Shown in pieces: positions 60,114 through 64,000 of a stretch of DNA of 64,000 nt. The DNA is from DATJPD01 sp035506575 (lineage in GTDB: Bacteria > Pseudomonadota > Alphaproteobacteria > CACIAM-22H2), in assembly GCA_035506575.1 (NCBI GenBank), contig DATJPD010000114.1:1-64000 (forward strand). The letters are read 5' to 3'. Both the position numbers and the translations under genes were made by a program. Each line of letters begins with the position of its first letter. Position 1 is the first letter of the stretch. Below the pieces are notes generated by a model. It searched no databases. It was not told the DNA's origin and worked only from the letters and a program-made list of their open reading frames with translations.

Positions 60114-61288
60114 GCCCACTCGACGGCATCACGGTCGTCGCCCTCGAGCAGGCCGTCGCCGCACCGTTCGCCACCCGTCAGCTCGCGGATCTGGGAGCCC
60201 GGGTCATCAAAATCGAACGGCCGGGGAGCGGGGATTTCGCCCGCCAGTACGATCGTACCGTGAAGGGCCTCTCCAGCCATTTCGTGTGGCTGAACCGTTC
60301 GAAGGAATCCCTGACGCTCGATCTCAAGCACGACCGCGCCAAGACGATCCTGTGGGAGCTGGTCGCACGCGCCGACGTGTTCATCCAGAACCTCGCGCCG
60401 GGCGCCACCGTGCGGCTGGGCTTCGGCGCCGAGGCGCTTCGGTCGCGCCACCCTCGGCTCATCGCCTGCGATGTGTCGGGTTACGGGCCGGACGGCCCCT
60501 ATCGGGACAAGAAGGCGTATGACCTGCTCGTCCAGGCGGAGACGGGACTTCTGGCGATCACCGGCATCGGCGACCAGCCGGCCAAGGCCGGTATTCCCGT
60601 CGCCGATATCGCCGCCGGCATGTACGCCTACAGCGGCATCCTGGCCGGCTTGTTCCTGCGCGAGCGTACCGGGCAAGGGACGGCCCTCCAGGTCTCCCTG
60701 ATGGACGCGCTGGCCGAATGGATGGGCTACCCCGCCTATTACACCGGCTATGGCGGCAAGGCGCCGGTGCGCGCCGGGGCTTCGCATGCGGCGATCGCGC
60801 CCTACGGCCCGTTCGCCACCGGCGACGACAAGGTCGTCCTGCTGTCCATCCAGAACGAGCGCGAGTGGCGGGCGTTCTGCGAGGTGGTCCTCGAAGAGCC
60901 CGGCATGGCGACCGACCCGGCGTTTTGCGGCAGTGCCGAGCGGGTGCAGAACCGCGCCGAGCTCCATCGCCGGATCGATGCGGTGTTCCAGACCCTCACC
61001 GTCGATGCGGTGACCGAGCGGCTGGAGCGCGCGCGTGTCGCCTATTCGCGCATGCGCACCGTGGAGGAATTCCTGAAGCACCCGCAGCTCGCGGCGCGCC
61101 ACCGCTGGGGTGAGATCGACAGCCCGGTCGGCCGGCTGTGGGCGTTGCGGCCGCCTGTCGACTTCGCTGGCATAGAGCCTGTCCTGGGATCCGTGCCGGA
61201 GGTCGGCCACCATAACGCCGATATTCTCCGTGAGCTCGGCTATGACGCCGCCCAGATCGCAGCCCTCCGGGCTGACGGCGTCATTTAG
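60110..61288 (+). CDS. CaiB/BaiF-family (class III) CoA-transferase
   Basis: This 392-residue enzyme starts at a TTG that overlaps the previous stop (TTGA). Family hallmarks are LDGITVVALEQAVAAPFATRQLADLGARVIKIERPGSGD split across strands, LNRSKESLTLDLK, NLAPGATVRLGFG and VSGYGPDGPYRDKKAYDLLVQAETG, with the catalytic Asp in KKAYD. It moves CoA from one carboxylic acid to another. It ends the operon and is followed by a hairpin with a T-run. It would activate a carboxylate formed by the upstream hydrolases. Confidence 0.93.
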   Translation: MSPLDGITVVALEQAVAAPFATRQLADLGARVIKIERPGSGDFARQYDRTVKGLSSHFVWLNRSKESLTLDLKHDRAKTILWELVARADVFIQNLAPGATVRLGFGAEALRSRHPRLIACDVSGYGPDGPYRDKKAYDLLVQAETGLLAITGIGDQPAKAGIPVADIAAGMYAYSGILAGLFLRERTGQGTALQVSLMDALAEWMGYPAYYTGYGGKAPVRAGASHAAIAPYGPFATGDDKVVLLSIQNEREWRAFCEVVLEEPGMATDPAFCGSAERVQNRAELHRRIDAVFQTLTVDAVTERLERARVAYSRMRTVEEFLKHPQLAARHRWGEIDSPVGRLWALRPPVDFAGIEPVLGSVPEVGHHNADILRELGYDAAQIAALRADGVI

Positions 61289-61350
61289 TACCGAAGCACC
61301 GCAGTCGGCCGATCACAGCACCTTGTCCGCGAGCCCGGCTTGCAACTCGG

Positions 61351-61372
61351 CCTGTGCGACACAGGTCTTTTT
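61351..61372 (+). terminator. Intrinsic terminator after the CoA-transferase gene
   Basis: CCTGTG-CGA-CACAGG followed by TCTTTTT. It lies 63 bases after the CoA-transferase stop and fits a short but well-formed Rho-independent terminator. Confidence 0.65.
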
Positions 61373-61438
61373 GACAGCCGAATCTGCCCCACTTGGGCGG
61401 GGATGCGCAAAAACTAAGTCGAGAGCCGGAGGGTTGCG

Positions 61439-61708
61439 ATGTCCGGGGCCAGTCGCAGAGTCTCGATCCTGATCAATATGGAGCTCGATCACAAGGTATC
61501 GCAGGACGAGGCCGACGAGATCGCCAACCGGCTCGAGGCAATTCCGCAAGATGAGCTGTGGCCGAGCTTGCTGGAAGACGCCGGCGTGCACGCGAGCGTG
61601 ATCTCGATCGATGCGGAGGTCGTCGACCTCGACGAGTTCGAGGGCGGCGACGATGACGAGCTCGACGACGATGAAGACGAGGCCGATCCGTCGCCCGAAC
61701 CCGACTAG
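61439..61708 (+). CDS. Small protein with acidic C-terminal tail, unknown function
   Basis: This 89-residue soluble protein starts at an ATG six bases behind GGAGGG. The first 60 residues look folded (VSILINMELDHKVSQDEADEI, then helices and VISIDAEVVDL). The last 25 are almost all Asp/Glu (GGDDDELDDDEDEADPSPEPD). Such tails occur in nucleic-acid mimics, chaperones and metal-buffering proteins; I cannot assign a family. It stands alone between the CoA-transferase terminator and convergent panB. Confidence 0.65.
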   Translation: MSGASRRVSILINMELDHKVSQDEADEIANRLEAIPQDELWPSLLEDAGVHASVISIDAEVVDLDEFEGGDDDELDDDEDEADPSPEPD

Positions 61709-61731
61709 AGCGGCCGGCCCGGCGACCGGTT

Positions 61732-62553
61732 CTAGGACGCCTTGCCGTAGACGTGTTCAGCGCCCGGGAAGCGGCGCGCGCGCACGTCGTCGGCGTAGGC
61801 CGTGGCAGCAGCGGTGATGAGCGGGGCCAGCTCCGCGTAGCGCTTCACGAAACGGGGCTTGATGTCGCTCACGAGGCCCAGGACGTCGTCGATCACCAGA
61901 ACCTGGCCGTCGCAGGCCGACGAGGCGCCGATGCCGATGGTCGGAATATCGATGGCGGCCGTGGCGGCCCGGGCGACCGGCTCGGCCGTGCCCTCGATCA
62001 CGACGGCGAACGCGCCGGCCTCGGCCACGGCGCGGGCGTCGGCCAGGATCTTGGCCTGGCCCTCATCGGAGCGGCCCTGCACGCGGAATCCGCCGATGGC
62101 ATTCACCGACTGAGGCTGCAGGCCGATATGCGCCAGCACCGGCACGCCCCGCTCGACGAGGAAGCGGATGGTCTCCGTCATCTCGACCCCGCCTTCGATC
62201 TTGACCCCGGCACAGCCGGTCTCCGCCATCACGCGCGCCGAGGCGCGGAACGCGTCGGCGGGCGAGGCCTGGTAGCTGCCGAAGGGAAGGTCGACGATCA
62301 CGCACGCTTGCTGCGACGCGCGCACGACGGCGGCTCCGTGGGCGATCATGAGGTCGAGGGTGACCGGGATGGTGCTGTCGAAGCCGTACAGCACCATGCC
62401 CAGCGAATCACCTACGAGCAGCAGGTCGACGACGGGGTCTAGGAGGCGTGCGATCGGCGCGGTATAGGCGGTCAAGGAGACCACCGGGACCTTGCCCTTG
62501 TGCGCGCGAATGTCGGCGGGCGTCTTGCGCCGGGTGACGATGGGGGTGCTCAC
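61732..62553 (-). CDS. panB: 3-methyl-2-oxobutanoate hydroxymethyltransferase
   Basis: This 273-residue enzyme makes ketopantoate, the first committed step of pantothenate and CoA synthesis. PanB hallmarks are VPVVSLTAYTAPIARLLD, LLVGDSLGMVLYGFDSTIPVTLD, the metal-binding VDLPFGSYQ, GVKIEGG, and the catalytic Glu in FAVVIEGT followed by IPTIGIGASSACDGQVLVI. The length is normal. It is monocistronic here, without panC. It converges on the small acidic-tail gene. Confidence 0.95.
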   Translation of the reverse strand: MSTPIVTRRKTPADIRAHKGKVPVVSLTAYTAPIARLLDPVVDLLLVGDSLGMVLYGFDSTIPVTLDLMIAHGAAVVRASQQACVIVDLPFGSYQASPADAFRASARVMAETGCAGVKIEGGVEMTETIRFLVERGVPVLAHIGLQPQSVNAIGGFRVQGRSDEGQAKILADARAVAEAGAFAVVIEGTAEPVARAATAAIDIPTIGIGASSACDGQVLVIDDVLGLVSDIKPRFVKRYAELAPLITAAATAYADDVRARRFPGAEHVYGKAS

Positions 62554-62781
62554 GGGGGCATCCTCGCCTCAGCTATGACACAACTCCGGGGGACTATAGC
62601 GCCCTTCCTTTGGAATCAATGCCTTGATTTGCGCATAGCTGGTCGGTTTTGGTAGGACCGATCACATGAACGGCATTTAATGATTTCGACATAGGCGATT
62701 TACCGCGCGGCGACTAGATACCTGCGATATTTACTTGCTCCGGCTCCGTCAGCCCCTTCCACCCGCAGTTCAGGACGACCA

Positions 62782-64000
62782 ATGAAACGCCTCGCCCAAC
62801 TCCTGCGTAACACCTGGTGGCTGACCAAGCCGTACTTCACCTCCGAGGACCGATGGGCGGCGATCGGGCTCCTTGCCCTTCTCGTGGGCCTCAACCTGGG
62901 CAGCGTCTATCTCAACGTCTTGTTCACGGAGTGGAACAACCTCTTCTATACGGCGCTGCAAAAGAAGGATTGGCCGGTTTTCATTCATCAGCTGCTGCGC
63001 TTCTCCTGGCTCGCGGCGCTGTTCATCGTCGCGGCCGTGTATCAGATCTACTTCAACCAGATGCTGCAGATCCGCTGGCGCAAATGGCTGACGCGGCGCT
63101 ACCTGGATCTATGGTTGGACCGGCGCGCCTATTATCGGATGCAGCTTGCCAATGGGACGACCGACAACCCCGATCAGCGAATCTCCGACGACCTCCGCCT
63201 GTTCGTCGGGCAGACCCTGACATTGTCGCTCGGCCTCATGAGCGCAGTCGTGACGCTGGTCTCGTTCCTTGGAATGCTCTGGCTCCTGTCTGGCGCCTTC
63301 AGCTTCACGTTGTTCGGCCACGAGATGACCATTCCCGGCTATATGGTGTGGTTTGCCCTCGGCTACGCGGTGGTCGGCACCTGGCTGACGAATCTGGTCG
63401 GCCGCAAGCTCATCCGGCTCAATTTCGACCAGCAGCGCTACGAAGCCGATTTCCGCTTCAGTCTCATCCGCGTGCGCGAGAATGCGGATGCGATCGCCCT
63501 CGATGCCGGCGAGCCGAATGAAAAACGCGGCCTGTTGGAGCGGTTCACCTCCGTCGTCGGAAATTGGTGGGCGATCATGCGGGCGCAGAAGCAGCTGACT
63601 TGGTTGACCGCCGGCTACAATCAAATCGCCATCATTTTCCCGTTCGTGGTCGCAAGCCCCGGCTATTTTTCGGGCAAGTTCGAGCTGGGCATCCTGATGC
63701 AGACTGCCTCCGCCTTCGGCCAGGTCCAGTCGTCGCTGAGCTACATCGTGAATGCGTACACCGACCTCGCGTCATGGGCGGCGGTGGTCGATCGACTGTC
63801 TCAGTTCCACGAGGTGACTGAAACAGCCAACAAGGTCACGGGAGGATTGGCGATAACGCGCTCCAATCAACCCGGCGTGTCCCTCGACAACGTGACCATC
63901 GACTTGCCGGGCGCGACACCGTTGTTGTCAGCAGCGCATCTGGACTTGGCGCCCGGCCGGTCGACCCTGGTGACGGGGCCGTCGGGATCAGGCAAGAGCA
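62782..64000 (+). CDS. ABC transporter ATP-binding/permease (SbmA/BacA- or YddA-like), 3' end cut by window
   Basis: The frame is open from the ATG at 62782 to the window end (406 residues visible). The N-terminal membrane domain has the SbmA/BacA-type features WWLTKPYFTSEDRW, LNVLFTEWNNLFYTALQKKDW, WRKWLTRRYLDLWL and NPDQRISDDLRLF. The last visible residues are the start of an ATPase domain with Walker A GPSGSGKS. It is therefore a fused permease-ATPase half-transporter of the YddA/BclA type rather than ATPase-less SbmA. Relatives import peptides or vitamin B12, or export fatty-acid-like compounds. The 228-base upstream gap is AT-richer, with no site I can name. Confidence 0.9.
   Translation, partial: MKRLAQLLRNTWWLTKPYFTSEDRWAAIGLLALLVGLNLGSVYLNVLFTEWNNLFYTALQKKDWPVFIHQLLRFSWLAALFIVAAVYQIYFNQMLQIRWRKWLTRRYLDLWLDRRAYYRMQLANGTTDNPDQRISDDLRLFVGQTLTLSLGLMSAVVTLVSFLGMLWLLSGAFSFTLFGHEMTIPGYMVWFALGYAVVGTWLTNLVGRKLIRLNFDQQRYEADFRFSLIRVRENADAIALDAGEPNEKRGLLERFTSVVGNWWAIMRAQKQLTWLTAGYNQIAIIFPFVVASPGYFSGKFELGILMQTASAFGQVQSSLSYIVNAYTDLASWAAVVDRLSQFHEVTETANKVTGGLAITRSNQPGVSLDNVTIDLPGATPLLSAAHLDLAPGRSTLVTGPSGSGKS

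Noticed and set aside
61371..61410. TTGACA near 61371 as a promoter for the small acidic protein.
   Set aside because: It overlaps the T-run of the terminator and the expected -10 region is GC-rich (TGGGCGGGG).
62554..62781. Possible regulatory hairpin in the panB-SbmA-like intergenic region (GTCGGT...ACCGAT near 62641).
   Set aside because: The stem is short with mismatches and no U-run; no convincing promoter or operator could be named.

Overview
The window looks like a chromosomal segment of a free-living, metabolically versatile alphaproteobacterium, probably of the Rhodospirillales/Hyphomicrobiales kind. This is inferred from high GC with strong GC3 bias, the urt-ure gene order, the cysG-DUF2849-cysI-DUF934-cysH order, several orphan tripartite-tricarboxylate (Bug/TctC) binding proteins, and many ATGA/TGATG overlaps. 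I see no rRNA, tRNA, CRISPR array, prophage or insertion sequence. The segment is densely coding.

Layout. 1-3.9 kb: end of a carboxymuconolactone-decarboxylase-like gene coupled to a NitT/TauT-type ABC transporter. 3.9-6.9 kb: a secreted LVIVD-repeat protein converging on an SCO1-like copper protein and a Bug receptor. 7-11.1 kb: an unusual M24 (creatinase/prolidase-like) hydrolase, an SDR and an AlkP-superfamily phosphatase. 11.1-14.3 kb: a LacI regulator divergent from a 3-hydroxyisobutyrate-dehydrogenase-like gene and a second Bug receptor, with LacI-type operators between them. 14.4-25.7 kb: a nitrogen module, urtABCDE (urea ABC importer) followed directly by ureDABCEFG (urease and maturation), headed by a sigma54-type promoter. 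25.7-33.8 kb: a lipid A L-Ara4N island (arnT, arnB, arnC, arnA split into two genes, arnD) with an MFS gene inserted in the opposite direction and another MFS converging on its end. 35.1-36.3 kb: a MetE-like protein. 36.4-39.1 kb: a sigma54-type promoter, a formate/nitrite transporter and a fused PP2C phosphatase/Ser-Thr kinase. 39.2-46.5 kb: a LysR regulator bracketed by direct repeats, a degenerate EctD-like protein, and the sulfite/APS reduction operon ending in a TauE/SafE exporter. 47.3-51.6 kb: an RND adaptor and pump. 51.8-55.6 kb: Zn-alcohol dehydrogenase, Bug receptor and IlvD/Edd-type dehydratase. 55.6-56.8 kb: an extensin-like lipoprotein and a degenerate response regulator. 57.2-61.3 kb: a tight five-gene catabolic operon of unknown substrate. 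61.4-64 kb: a small acidic protein, panB, and the start of an SbmA/BacA-type ABC transporter cut by the window end.

Themes. Nitrogen acquisition dominates: urea is imported and hydrolysed, nitrite/formate is transported, and both loci carry -24/-12 promoters, implying RpoN (and probably NtrC) control. Sulfur assimilation is a compact operon whose siroheme synthase can supply both sulfite and nitrite reductases. Envelope defence is represented by the arn island, the RND pump and the SbmA-like transporter. The least explained parts are the split arn island, the transporter plus kinase/phosphatase pair, the tandemly duplicated UrtB N-terminal module with its unusual urtA-urtB junction, the metal-ligand-deficient EctD-like and M24 proteins, and the 57.2-61.3 kb operon.
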